The notes under the pieces were generated by a model. It saw only the letters and a list, made by a program, of their open reading frames with translations, ran no database searches and was not told the DNA's origin. 17,140 bases of DNA from an uncultured Clostridia bacterium (GTDB taxonomy: Bacteria; Bacillota; Clostridia; TANB77; CAG-508), in the NCBI GenBank assembly GCA_934149115.1, contig CAKPDW010000028.1, positions 1 to 17,140 on the forward strand, in the 5' to 3' direction. The position numbers and the translations under genes are program-made. Shown here one piece after another: positions 1-7,872 of this stretch (the stretch's first letter is position 1; every line of letters starts with the position of its first letter).

Positions 1-1131
1 GACCTCCCTATAGCTAAAGCTATATCCGTTTCTTTTTGCATGCATACTTTGGACGTCTGTGAATCCAATCTCTTTATTTTCTAAATATATTGTTTGTTTT
101 TCTTTTGTTTTATCTATTATTTGAATATAATTCATTGTTTGTTCCAATATTTGTATTGGAATTTTTCTTTTTTCTACTAATCCTTTTAATATTGTTTCAC
201 TGTCTTTTATTATATTTTCTGATCTTGCTTTTATTTTAGAAATTTCATCTAAAAATACAATACAATTTTTGTCTAAATAATCTAATATACTTTCTTGTTT
301 ATTATAGAAAAATTTAAAATATTTATCTATTTTGCTAATGTAATCTCCACTTTTTATTTGTTCTATGTCTTCTTCTGCAATATCATTTAATACACCTGCA
401 TATTTGCTTTCTTCTATTTTTTTGCATACTTGGTCTAGTGTATTTTCTAATAGGTATTCAAATGCTGGATATATTGAAATTTCATTTATCATGTCTGTTG
501 AACGTTGAGTAAGAATATTGAAGTTTCTTATAGAATCTATTTCATCTCCCCAAAATTCTATACGAACTCCTTTTTTTGAATCTACTGCTACGTCTACAAT
601 TCCTCCTCTTATGCTAAACTGTCCTTTTCCTTCTATTACATCATAGCGTTCATATCCAAGTTTTACTAAAGTTTCTTTTAATTTATCTAAGCTTAATTCT
701 TGACCAACTTTTAGTTTTAGCACATTCTTGTATAATATTTCTTTGGCTATCATTGGTTGCATAACCGCTTCTATTGTTGTTACAACTATTTTAGCTTTTT
801 TATTTATTATATTATTTAATACTTCTATTCTTTCAAAAAGTGAATCTTTGCTTTCTGTTAAATAGTCATATGCTAAAATTTCTTTTTTTGGAAAATATTC
901 TATGTTTTCTTCAAAGTATGCAAGATCTTTTATTATTTTTTTTGCTTGCAATTCATTATATGTCACTATACAAATTGGTCTTTCTGAATAAAAACATGTT
1001 GAATATGCTAAATGCACTTTTCCACTATCTGTTAACCCTGATATCATCATTGGATTTATTTTTTTATTAACATTTTCTAAATATGATTTGTACTTTTTTA
1101 CATTTGGTACAATTTTCACAAGTGAATTCAT
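1..1131 (-). CDS. mfd: Transcription-repair coupling factor Mfd, N-terminal part (runs off the left edge)
   Basis: Mfd is the cytoplasmic DNA translocase that removes RNA polymerase stalled at lesions and recruits UvrA for nucleotide excision repair. Only the first 377 codons are present, of roughly 1,150-1,200 usual for the family. They cover the UvrB-homology module. A degenerate P-loop-like segment, GLTDSGKVHL, lies at about residues 32-41, matching the nonfunctional N-terminal ATPase remnant of the family. The hallmark GQFSIRGGIVDV is at about 170-181, followed by RIEFWGDEIDSIR at about 190-202. The translocase motor lies outside the window. The ATG at 1131 gives a typical Mfd N-terminus but has no SD at normal spacing. 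The frame stays open upstream to a stop near 1188, with a purine-rich aaaggg near 1174-1180, so the true start may be a rare upstream codon. The gene is divergent from the unknown operon beginning at 1378. The family call is firm and the start is not. Confidence 0.9.
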   Translation of the reverse strand, partial: MNSLVKIVPNVKKYKSYLENVNKKINPMMISGLTDSGKVHLAYSTCFYSERPICIVTYNELQAKKIIKDLAYFEENIEYFPKKEILAYDYLTESKDSLFERIEVLNNIINKKAKIVVTTIEAVMQPMIAKEILYKNVLKLKVGQELSLDKLKETLVKLGYERYDVIEGKGQFSIRGGIVDVAVDSKKGVRIEFWGDEIDSIRNFNILTQRSTDMINEISIYPAFEYLLENTLDQVCKKIEESKYAGVLNDIAEEDIEQIKSGDYISKIDKYFKFFYNKQESILDYLDKNCIVFLDEISKIKARSENIIKDSETILKGLVEKRKIPIQILEQTMNYIQIIDKTKEKQTIYLENKEIGFTDVQSMHAKRNGYSFSYREV

Positions 1132-1311
1132 ATATTTCTCGTAATAATCAATTTTCCTATATAATTGATTAATCCCTTTCTTTTAAATTTTTTATTTTTT
1201 ATAATTTTATTTATATATACTCATTGTATGTATTGTGTATACTTTTTCTTTTTTACAATTTATTATTATACTATAATATGTCTTTGTTTTCAATTATTTT
1301 CCTTAATTTGT

Positions 1312-1340
1312 TTGTATTTTTTGGCATTTCATGATATAAT
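1312..1340 (+). promoter_or_regulatory. Promoter for the unknown plus-strand operon
   Basis: A perfect TATAAT at 1335-1340 is preceded by TG at 1332-1333, giving an extended -10 (TGnTATAAT). A weak -35-like TTGTAT lies at 1312-1317 with a 17-nt spacer. Transcription would start near 1347, about 30 nt before the ATG at 1378. This is sequence pattern only. Confidence 0.6.
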
Positions 1341-1377
1341 CTTTATGTTAACTAATTAAAAGGAGATTTTTATAAGT

Positions 1378-2196
1378 ATGATAAATAAAACATATTTCCA
1401 AAAAGATTTATACCATGCAAAAAAATGGCTTTCTGCCAATCCAAAAGAATCTGCATATGTTCATTCAAGCCTAAAAAAGGCAATTTCACATATATCTTAT
1501 ATTAAAAATTCTAATCCTGATATTACATATGAGGATGTTAAAAAAATATTATTTGAAGAAATTGACTCTTATTCTTTAACTGTTTTTGAAAACAGTTATA
1601 ATTTTCCAGACTATATGGAATATATTTGTTGTCAATATCTTCAAAAAAATCCTAAAAAATATGAGGAAATTTCTAAAAAAATAAAGTACTCTGATTATGA
1701 TTTTGAAGTCTTAAATTATGAAAACTGTACTTCTTTTGATGAGTTTTTATCTTTGTATGTTTACCATTTAAAAAAACAACTTTTTGATTTTGTTTTTGGA
1801 AATTCTTTTCCTCATACTAAAGAAAATTTTATAAATTTTGATGAACTTTTAGAGAAAAATAAAAAGCAGGCTTGTTCTATTTTATTTAATGCTTCTTTTA
1901 ATTTTCCTATTGCTTCGGAAACTATCTGTTCAGAACAACTTTCTAAATCTCAAAAGAAAAATAAATTAAGAGAATATGCTAAAGCTTTTGGAGTACCTGC
2001 TGGTCAAAAACAATTTTTAGCTTTTTCTAATGTTTTTCTTGATGGTTCTTTTTCATATTTATCAGAGGATAAATCTAATTTGGAAAAATCTTTAAGAAAG
2101 GATTTAGCCCATTCTACATCTGAACTAATTTTAAAATTAGATTCACTTCGGACAATTACATTCTTATATGACTTCTTACGTTGCTCAAATGTGTAA
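1378..2196 (+). CDS. Unknown protein, first ORF of plus-strand operon (possible 5' part of a split gene)
   Basis: No family is recognised for this 272-residue product. It is rich in Lys, Phe, Tyr and Asn, with no membrane segment, signal peptide or obvious catalytic motif, so it is probably a mostly helical cytoplasmic protein. The ATG at 1378 follows an AAGGAG SD at 1360-1365 and an extended -10 promoter. The ORF overlaps the next one (start 2168) by 29 nt in a different frame, and that next ORF lacks any SD. A plausible alternative is therefore that this is the N-terminal portion of a single protein of about 690 residues, interrupted by a +1-type frameshift, either a real mutation or a sequencing error. 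Its sense strand is T-rich, unlike the A-rich minus-strand genes, which fits the strand skew of the region. Coding status is likely and function is unknown. Confidence 0.7.
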   Translation: MINKTYFQKDLYHAKKWLSANPKESAYVHSSLKKAISHISYIKNSNPDITYEDVKKILFEEIDSYSLTVFENSYNFPDYMEYICCQYLQKNPKKYEEISKKIKYSDYDFEVLNYENCTSFDEFLSLYVYHLKKQLFDFVFGNSFPHTKENFINFDELLEKNKKQACSILFNASFNFPIASETICSEQLSKSQKKNKLREYAKAFGVPAGQKQFLAFSNVFLDGSFSYLSEDKSNLEKSLRKDLAHSTSELILKLDSLRTITFLYDFLRCSNV

Positions 2197-3427
2197 TATG
2201 GGATTCCCTGAATATGCCACTCCTATTTGTAAAGATGGTTTACCTAATGCTCAATTTTTACAAAAAATGAAAGGTTGTTCTAAGCGTGCTTTGTTTAAGG
2301 AAATTGATAATTTTATAGATTCAGAAAAATTAAAGAATTTACTTTCTGTTAACTTTCTTGCTTCACCTAAAAATATACCTTTAGAAAGTTTAATGGCTTT
2401 AAATTCTTTTTGGTCTAATAGGTATGTAAAAGAATTAAGTTCTTATTCTGAAATAATGTATGCTGTTCATGAATTTGATATTATTAATAAAGTATTAAAT
2501 GATGAAAAGGTTAATATTTCAAAAAATGATGTTGAACAAATGCTTTTAAAGATGAATACATTATATCCTTCTGCTAGACATTTTCTTGAGTCACAAACTA
2601 AGAAATTCACTACCCTTACAGTAGATGAAATTGAAGCTATAAGAGCTACTACTTCAAAAAGTGATGCAAAGATTGAAGAAAAAGTAATAAGATATCCTTA
2701 TGATCCCTATTATGAGATTATTCGAAATAAATTTAATGATGAATATACTGATTATTTTTCTAAAATTTTACCTAATTCTAAAAATGATTTGGTTGATGAT
2801 GCTGAATGGTATATTAGATTAATTAATCCTATTAATTCTTCTTATGCGTTAAAAGATTTAGCTATTTTTTCTATGATTGCTAGTCTTGATAACCCTGATT
2901 TTCCTAATATTTTAAATGCAGGTATTATTTTAGATAAGTCATATGGTAATAATGGATATATTCCAAAAACTATTGGTATTGGTGTAGATTCTGGCCTTTC
3001 TTATCCAACTAGAATTCATATCAATTCTGATGTTTTAAGAGAATTTGTAATTTCGATTAATGGTTCTTCTTTTATTCCTGTTTATGAAGGTGCTGATGAT
3101 TTTTCTAATCCTAATTCTGGTAAGCCACTTGTTTCACCTCTTATTCTACCTGTTGGTGAAAAACAAAAAAATATTATGAAAAAATCACTTAAAAATTTAA
3201 AGAAATATGAACATCCTAAATTTGTTTCTCATTTATGTTTCTTTGATACTAAACATACTCCTGAGCATTTAAAATCAGATGTTGTTAATTCTAGAGGAAA
3301 ACATAGTAAAGTATTTATACCTAAGTATTTTGATTTAGATACTGGTTTTCTTTATAATAAAGTTAACGATTCTTTTGAACGTATTGAAGATAAATCTCAG
3401 GAATTGGGAGGTATTGATTTTGAATAA
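2168..3427 (+). CDS. Unknown protein, second ORF of plus-strand operon (possible 3' part of a split gene)
   Basis: No family is recognised for this 419-residue product. It has no membrane segment or signal peptide. The first half is charged and probably helical. The second half, from about residue 175, is richer in Gly, Ser, Pro and Ile (for example IGIGVDSGLSYPTRIHINSD near 265-285), suggesting a separate mixed alpha/beta domain. The ATG at 2168 is the first in frame but has no SD, and neither does the next Met at 2189. The frame is open back to 2141, inside the upstream ORF. Expression therefore needs tight coupling to the upstream ORF, a ribosomal frameshift, or the two ORFs are one broken gene. 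The 3' end carries the GGGAGG SD of the next gene and overlaps it by 8 nt. Confidence 0.7.
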   Translation: MTSYVAQMCNMGFPEYATPICKDGLPNAQFLQKMKGCSKRALFKEIDNFIDSEKLKNLLSVNFLASPKNIPLESLMALNSFWSNRYVKELSSYSEIMYAVHEFDIINKVLNDEKVNISKNDVEQMLLKMNTLYPSARHFLESQTKKFTTLTVDEIEAIRATTSKSDAKIEEKVIRYPYDPYYEIIRNKFNDEYTDYFSKILPNSKNDLVDDAEWYIRLINPINSSYALKDLAIFSMIASLDNPDFPNILNAGIILDKSYGNNGYIPKTIGIGVDSGLSYPTRIHINSDVLREFVISINGSSFIPVYEGADDFSNPNSGKPLVSPLILPVGEKQKNIMKKSLKNLKKYEHPKFVSHLCFFDTKHTPEHLKSDVVNSRGKHSKVFIPKYFDLDTGFLYNKVNDSFERIEDKSQELGGIDFE

Positions 3428-3716
3428 AATATTATTTTCTACTTATTTTAAGTATAAGGATTATGAAAAATGTGTTATATTGCTAAGACGTGAAATTATT
3501 AATATTTTATGTTGTAAAGTTGAAGAAAAAAATCCTAATTTTGTGTATACTAATATTTCTAATTTGAAATTAAATTGTTTTAAATATCTTTCTGAATTTG
3601 AACAAGAAATTGTAATTCAACTTTATGATTTTAGTTTTGATGATGTTCCTATAGATTATGAACTTTCTTGTATGTTAGAAATATATGATAATTTAAAAAG
3701 CAAATATGAACAGTAA
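3420..3716 (+). CDS. Small unknown protein, third ORF of plus-strand operon (TTG start)
   Basis: This encodes 98 residues beginning LNKILFSTYF (initiator read as Met), with no recognised family. It looks like a compact helical cytoplasmic protein with an aromatic- and Cys-containing N-terminal half (DYEKCVILLRREIINILCC) and an acidic C-terminal half. An upstream ATG at 3375 would lengthen it, but it lies deep inside the preceding gene without an SD. I chose the TTG at 3420-3422 because a strong GGGAGG at 3406-3411 sits 8 nt before it. The start overlaps the stop of the 419-residue ORF by 8 nt, so the two are probably translationally coupled. A repeat hairpin and a terminator follow. Confidence 0.65.
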   Translation: MNKILFSTYFKYKDYEKCVILLRREIINILCCKVEEKNPNFVYTNISNLKLNCFKYLSEFEQEIVIQLYDFSFDDVPIDYELSCMLEIYDNLKSKYEQ

Positions 3717-3740
3717 CAGATGTTTATAACATATAATATT

Positions 3741-3806
3741 TTTTAGAACAAATCTGAAAATTTTCAGTAAATTTGTTCAAGCGCGAAAATTTATTTTATA
3801 AATTTT
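3741..3806 (+). repeat. 66-bp intergenic hairpin repeat, copy 1
   Basis: This is an essentially identical copy of a sequence found again, interrupted, at 11380-11491. It contains GAACAAAT and ATTTGTTC arms around a perfect 14-bp palindrome CTGAAAATTTTCAG (about 3754-3767). Next comes AAGCGCG, which is unusually GC-rich here, and then a second inverted repeat with AAAATTTA and TAAATTTT arms. It sits between the unknown operon and ylbJ. It could be a REP- or MITE-like dispersed element or a structured RNA. A weak promoter-like pair (TTGTTC 3773-3778, TATAAA 3797-3802) lies inside it. Confidence 0.8.
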
Positions 3807-3833
3807 AAGATAGATCATTGTCTATCTTTTTTT
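3807..3833 (+). terminator. Rho-independent terminator after the unknown operon
   Basis: Perfect 8-bp arms AAGATAGA (3807-3814) and TCTATCTT (3821-3828) enclose a 6-nt loop and run into a stretch of T. It is placed to end transcription of the 1378-3716 operon before ylbJ. The stem is AT-rich, so efficiency may be modest. Confidence 0.7.
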
Positions 3834-3849
3834 CATATTTTTATTTTTT

Positions 3850-4842
3850 ATGAATATGTTTTGTATTATGAAAAAATTTGGTAATTATTTTTTAACTTTT
3901 TTTGTTATATTGTTTGGATTAGGATTAATTATTTTTTCATCTTCAAATATTTCTGCTGTTAATGATTCATTAAATTTATTTTTGAATGCTGTTTTTCCTA
4001 GTTTATTTCCTTTTTTAATTGTAACTGAATTATTAACATATACTAGTGTATTAGATTGGCTTTCTTCTAAGTTCAAATATGTTATGCCTATTTTATTTAA
4101 TGTTTCTCCAATTGGTGTATATCCTTTTATTATGGGAATAATTAGTGGATATCCTGTTGGTGCTCGAATTGTAGCTAATTTACGTGAACAGAATAGAATT
4201 TCTAAAGCTGAAGGTGAACATCTTTTAATTTTTACTAATAATGCTGGACCTCTTTTTATTATAGGAAGTGTTGGGTGTGGTCTTTATCTAAATTCCACTA
4301 TTGGTTTTATTTTATATTTTGTTCATTTTCTTTCTTGTATAATTACAGGTAGTTTATTTGGACATATATTTATGAAAAATTGTAGAAATGATTTAAGCTC
4401 TACTTCAACTAATTTAAACTTTGAGACTTTTGGTGACATTGTTAGTTCTTGTATTAAAAAAGCTTTTTCTACTTTAAGTATTGTTTGTGGATTTGTGATT
4501 ATTTTTTCTTTAATCATTTCAATGATTAGAGTTTGTGGCATTTTAAATTTGTTTAATAATATTTGGATTGAAGATATTTGTCTTGGTATCCTTGAAATTA
4601 CTACTGGTATTCAAATGGTTTCTTCTATTTCTGCTTCATCTTTGATTTTTCATTTAGTTGCTACTGCTTTTCTTCTTGGATTTGGTGGTATTTCTGTTTT
4701 ACTTCAAGTTTGGAGTGTTATTTCTAAAACTGACTTATCTATTAAGCCTTATATTATTGGAAAAATCTTTAATAGTTTTCTTTCTGGTTTTATTATGTTT
4801 GCTTTTTTAAAAATTTTTCCTTGTTTTCAATTTATGATTTAG
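3850..4842 (+). CDS. ylbJ: YlbJ-family sporulation integral membrane protein
   Basis: This 330-residue polytopic membrane protein has about eight hydrophobic segments. The family signature is clear: a buried FPSLFPFLIVTELL near residues 49-62, then IISGYPVGARIVANLR near 97-112 and a FTNNAGPLFIIGSVGCG stretch near 128-144. These are the conserved gate/nucleoside-recognition-type motifs of YlbJ. In Bacillus, YlbJ is made in sporulation and is needed for robust spores. The transported or recognised substrate is not established. Both candidate starts, ATG 3850 and ATG 3868, lack a recognisable SD, so the start is uncertain by six codons. It is a single gene, preceded by a repeat and terminator and ending at a bidirectional terminator. 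I see no sigma-E/sigma-G promoter that I would stand behind. Confidence 0.85.
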   Translation: MNMFCIMKKFGNYFLTFFVILFGLGLIIFSSSNISAVNDSLNLFLNAVFPSLFPFLIVTELLTYTSVLDWLSSKFKYVMPILFNVSPIGVYPFIMGIISGYPVGARIVANLREQNRISKAEGEHLLIFTNNAGPLFIIGSVGCGLYLNSTIGFILYFVHFLSCIITGSLFGHIFMKNCRNDLSSTSTNLNFETFGDIVSSCIKKAFSTLSIVCGFVIIFSLIISMIRVCGILNLFNNIWIEDICLGILEITTGIQMVSSISASSLIFHLVATAFLLGFGGISVLLQVWSVISKTDLSIKPYIIGKIFNSFLSGFIMFAFLKIFPCFQFMI

Positions 4843-4856
4843 ATTTGATTTTAGGT

Positions 4857-4892
4857 AAAAAAAGAATCTCGCTATGCGAGATTTACTTTTTT
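4857..4892. terminator. Bidirectional terminator between ylbJ and the ABC operon
   Basis: Arms AATCTCGC (4865-4872) and GCGAGATT (4876-4883) form a perfect 8-bp stem with a TAT loop. An A-run on the left and a T-run on the right give U-tracts for transcripts from either side. It serves convergent ylbJ (plus) and the TIM-barrel gene (minus), whose stop codon overlaps the stem. Confidence 0.85.
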
Positions 4893-5710
4893 ATGTTTTT
4901 CAACATCATTATTTCTTCAATTTGTTCTGGTCTTGAATTATAATTTTCTTCTCTTACTTCTGTTATATAATTCTTATCACCCATTCCGTGTTTTAATAAC
5001 CATTCATATTCTTTTCTTAATTCTTCTTCATTTTCATGTTTTCTAGCATGTGTGTTTTTATCTATATATCCATCATTATTTAGTGCTGAAGCAAAGTGTA
5101 TTTGTTTTACATATTTTTCACAATCTTCTTTTTTTAGTTCTTCATCTATCATTTCATAAAAATCTTTTTTATTTATTCTTGCTTTGCAATGCACGTGTGT
5201 TGTGTCTATACATGTTTTTAGATTTGGATGGTTTATGTATTTAACAATTTCTAGTGCTGAACATTTATTTTTTTCATCAAGTATCATATAAATATTTTCT
5301 AAAAGCATTGTTACTTGTGTATTTTCAATTATTTTTAGAAGTTCTATTAATTCATCTGCTAAATGTGTTGATATATATTGTTCTCTTGTCCAGTATGTAT
5401 GATATAGTAATGTGGTTTTAATATTTAACTCTTTTGATAGTTCTACCATTTTCTTTAATTGATCTTCTACTATTTTTTTATCTTTCATAACTACCATTTC
5501 TAAATTGTAATTTGACAATGGTGGATGAACTATAATTTCTTTTAAATTCGGATACTCTTTTTTTCTTTTTCTTATTTCATCTTCAAAATTAAATTCTGAT
5601 GTAATTCCATGTTCATCAAAAAATTGAATTTCAATTCCTTCACTGTTTTTGATTATTTTATCCATTTCTTCTTCCACTTTTTGTGGACTAATCTTTGGAT
5701 ATATCTTCAT
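4883..5710 (-). CDS. Sugar phosphate isomerase/epimerase-like TIM-barrel protein
   Basis: This 275-residue soluble protein has the pattern of the xylose-isomerase-like TIM barrel (AP endonuclease family 2) superfamily. Enzymes of this group use a metal held by Glu, Asp and His residues to isomerise or epimerise sugars, or to cut abasic DNA. Candidate ligands appear in order at strand ends: VHPP (His62), LLENIY (Glu138), CIDTTHVHC (Asp169, His172, His174), QIHFAS (His205) and YITEVRE (Glu251). The exact reaction cannot be read from sequence. The ATG follows an AAGGAG SD and lies 23 nt behind the permease stop, so this is the last gene of the DUF3137-ATPase-permease operon. No functional link between an isomerase-like barrel and the exporter is obvious. 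Confidence 0.75.
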   Translation of the reverse strand: MKIYPKISPQKVEEEMDKIIKNSEGIEIQFFDEHGITSEFNFEDEIRKRKKEYPNLKEIIVHPPLSNYNLEMVVMKDKKIVEDQLKKMVELSKELNIKTTLLYHTYWTREQYISTHLADELIELLKIIENTQVTMLLENIYMILDEKNKCSALEIVKYINHPNLKTCIDTTHVHCKARINKKDFYEMIDEELKKEDCEKYVKQIHFASALNNDGYIDKNTHARKHENEEELRKEYEWLLKHGMGDKNYITEVREENYNSRPEQIEEIMMLKNIKK

Positions 5711-5733
5711 TTATTACTCCTTCTTTCTCCTTA

Positions 5734-6966
5734 TTAATTTTTTGATTTATATATTTTGAAAATATTTTTTAAACTCATTTTAGTTCCATAATTTAATATT
5801 GCATCTGAATAAATTTTTATTGATACTTTTGCTATTATTAATATACTTATACATAATATAGCGACTGATGAAATTATTTCTGGTAATTTGGCACTTCCTA
5901 CTAATATTCTAAGTGGCATACAGAATGGTGCTGAAATTGGAAATACTGCAGCAAATAAATTAATTTTACTTGCTGGATTCATCATTGAAAAGTATGCTAG
6001 ATAAAATCCTATTACTGCTAAAATTGCTACTGGTGTGTTTGCTGATTGTATATCTTCTGGTTTGCTTACCATTGAACCTGTTAGTGCATATAATAATGCA
6101 TACATTGCATATCCTAAAAGGAAATATACTATAATTGAAATTGCAAATATCGGTGTAATTGTTGACATATCAAATACATTTTCTAATATGTCTGATGGTA
6201 AAAATGATTTTGCAGAAATAACTGCTACTCCAGCTATTACTATTATTTGAAATAATCCAACTAAGCCTATACCAATAGTTTTACCTAGTACTATTTGTTT
6301 TGGTGATGTTGATGTTACCAATGTTTCTATTATTTTTGATGTTTTTTCTGTTGTTATTGATGTTGATATTTGATATGCGCAGAAATAAATTGCATAAAAT
6401 AATACTATACTTAACATCATTGCTACAAATGTATTTCCTGATGCTGCATTTTCATCTGTTTGTATTACATTTACATCAAATTGTGTAAACATTTGTTGTA
6501 ATTGTTCTGGTGTTAATCCGGCTTTTTGAATTTGTGTAGCTGTATATTGTGTAGAAAAATTTTCGATTAATTTTTCTGGAACTGATTGTCCCATCATTAA
6601 GCTTTCAACTATATAATCTATTTTTATTTTTTCTTTTTCGTTGCTAAATTTTAAACATGAATCATATTCTTCTTTTTTTAATTTTTCTTTTATTTCATCA
6701 TCTGATAAATTTTCTTTTATTATTGTATATTCGTAATCTGAGTCTTCATTATCAATTTTTATTAAAGATTCTCCAAATATATTATCTTTATCAATTATTA
6801 ATATTTTTTCTTTATTATCATCTGGATTGGAAAAATAATTTATTATATTTGGTATATTAAATCCTATAATTATTATTGCAATTATTATTATCATTGAGAT
6901 TATAAATGATTTTCGTTTAATTGCTTCTTTTACTGTAAATTCTGCAACTGTATATATGTCTCTCAT
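5734..6966 (-). CDS. ABC-2 type transporter permease (NatB/YhaP-like)
   Basis: This is the 410-residue membrane subunit of an ABC exporter. The topology matches the NatB/YhaP group: one N-terminal membrane helix (about 20-40), a hydrophilic extracytoplasmic domain of about 135 residues, then five or six helices from about residue 178 onward. The conserved ITTEKTSKIIETLVTSTSP segment that follows the second helix (about 204-222) is typical of ABC-2 exporters. Family members export Na+ or small or peptide substrates. The substrate here is unknown. The ATG shares a base with the ATPase stop (TAATG), and a GGTAGGTG SD lies in the ATPase 3' end, implying coupled, stoichiometric synthesis. It probably forms a homodimer with two copies of the neighbouring ATPase. 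Confidence 0.88.
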   Translation of the reverse strand: MRDIYTVAEFTVKEAIKRKSFIISMIIIIAIIIIGFNIPNIINYFSNPDDNKEKILIIDKDNIFGESLIKIDNEDSDYEYTIIKENLSDDEIKEKLKKEEYDSCLKFSNEKEKIKIDYIVESLMMGQSVPEKLIENFSTQYTATQIQKAGLTPEQLQQMFTQFDVNVIQTDENAASGNTFVAMMLSIVLFYAIYFCAYQISTSITTEKTSKIIETLVTSTSPKQIVLGKTIGIGLVGLFQIIVIAGVAVISAKSFLPSDILENVFDMSTITPIFAISIIVYFLLGYAMYALLYALTGSMVSKPEDIQSANTPVAILAVIGFYLAYFSMMNPASKINLFAAVFPISAPFCMPLRILVGSAKLPEIISSVAILCISILIIAKVSIKIYSDAILNYGTKMSLKNIFKIYKSKN

Positions 6967-7859
6967 TATTGTTCACCTACCTTTTCTATGAAAATTTCAT
7001 GTAGCGTAGGTTTTACGAGTTCAAATTTGTCAATTAATATTTTTTTATTTACTATTTCTTCTAGCAGTTCATTAGCCTGTTCTTCATTTTTTATTGATAT
7101 TATATATTTTCTTTCTGTATGTTCTTTTATTTCTAATCCTTTATTTTTAATTAGTTGATTAATATCTGATTTTGTATCTATTTCGATTTTATTAACTTTA
7201 TATGAATTTTTTATCTCGTTTAGATTTCCTTTTAAAACTGTTTTTCCTTTATTTAGTATAACTACGTCTTGGCAAAATTCTTCTACTGAGTTCATTTGGT
7301 GACTTGACATAACAATATATTTTCCTTCATCTACTAGTTCTAGTATTATATTTTTTAATAGCTCTGTATTTACTGGGTCTAACCCACTAAAAGGTTCGTC
7401 TAAAACTATTAGTTCTGGATTATGCATTATTGCACTTATAAATTGTATTTTTTGTTGATTTCCTTTTGATAATTTTTCAGCTTGCTGGTATTTGTATTCT
7501 GTCATTTTTAATTTCTCTAACCAATAATCTATGCTTTTATTTGCTTCTGTTTTTGACATACCTTTAAGTTTTGCTAAATATTCTAGTTGATCTACTATTC
7601 TTGTTTTTGGATATATTCCTCTTTCTTCTGGTAAATATCCAAATTTAACGTTATTTCTGTAAACTTCTTTTCCATTCCACGTTATTGTCCCTGTATCTTT
7701 TTTTATTATTCCTAGCATCATTCTTATTGTTGTCGTTTTTCCAGCTCCATTTGTTCCTAATAACGCAAATACTCCTGGTTTATTAATATTAAAAGAAATA
7801 TTGTCTACTGCTTTTTTATCAATAAAAGTTTTGCTTACATTTTTTAATTCTAAACTCAT
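6966..7859 (-). CDS. ABC transporter ATP-binding protein (NatA/YhaQ-like)
   Basis: This 297-residue ATPase powers the adjacent permease. The motifs are intact: Walker A GTNGAGKTT (about 35-43), the GYLPEERGIYP segment in the Q-loop region (74-84), signature SKGNQQK (131-137), Walker B LIVLDEP (150-156), D-loop SGLD (158-161) and the switch His in SSHQM (His187). The YLPEERG wording and a C-terminal extension of about 80 residues are typical of the DrrA/NatA/YhaQ exporter subgroup. The frame could start 24 nt earlier at 7883. I chose ATG 7859 because AAAGGGG stands just ahead of it and MSLELKNVSK is the usual family start. The upstream choice would overlap the DUF3137 gene. Confidence 0.93.
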   Translation of the reverse strand: MSLELKNVSKTFIDKKAVDNISFNINKPGVFALLGTNGAGKTTTIRMMLGIIKKDTGTITWNGKEVYRNNVKFGYLPEERGIYPKTRIVDQLEYLAKLKGMSKTEANKSIDYWLEKLKMTEYKYQQAEKLSKGNQQKIQFISAIMHNPELIVLDEPFSGLDPVNTELLKNIILELVDEGKYIVMSSHQMNSVEEFCQDVVILNKGKTVLKGNLNEIKNSYKVNKIEIDTKSDINQLIKNKGLEIKEHTERKYIISIKNEEQANELLEEIVNKKILIDKFELVKPTLHEIFIEKVGEQ

Positions 7860-7872
7860 TTTTATCCCCTTT

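Noticed and set aside
840..1359. Small plus-strand ORFs (840-1070 and 1165-1359) with Leu/Phe-rich products
   Set aside because: The first is antisense to mfd and the second lies in the AT-rich intergenic stretch. Neither has a good SD, and their composition is what T-rich DNA gives by chance.
2155..2200. prfB-like programmed +1 frameshift
   Set aside because: There is no CTT-TGA-type slippery stop codon and no upstream SD-like stimulator, so recoding cannot be claimed.
3375..3419. ATG at 3375 as the start of the small third ORF
   Set aside because: It would overlap the upstream gene by 53 nt without an SD, whereas TTG 3420 has GGGAGG at ideal spacing.
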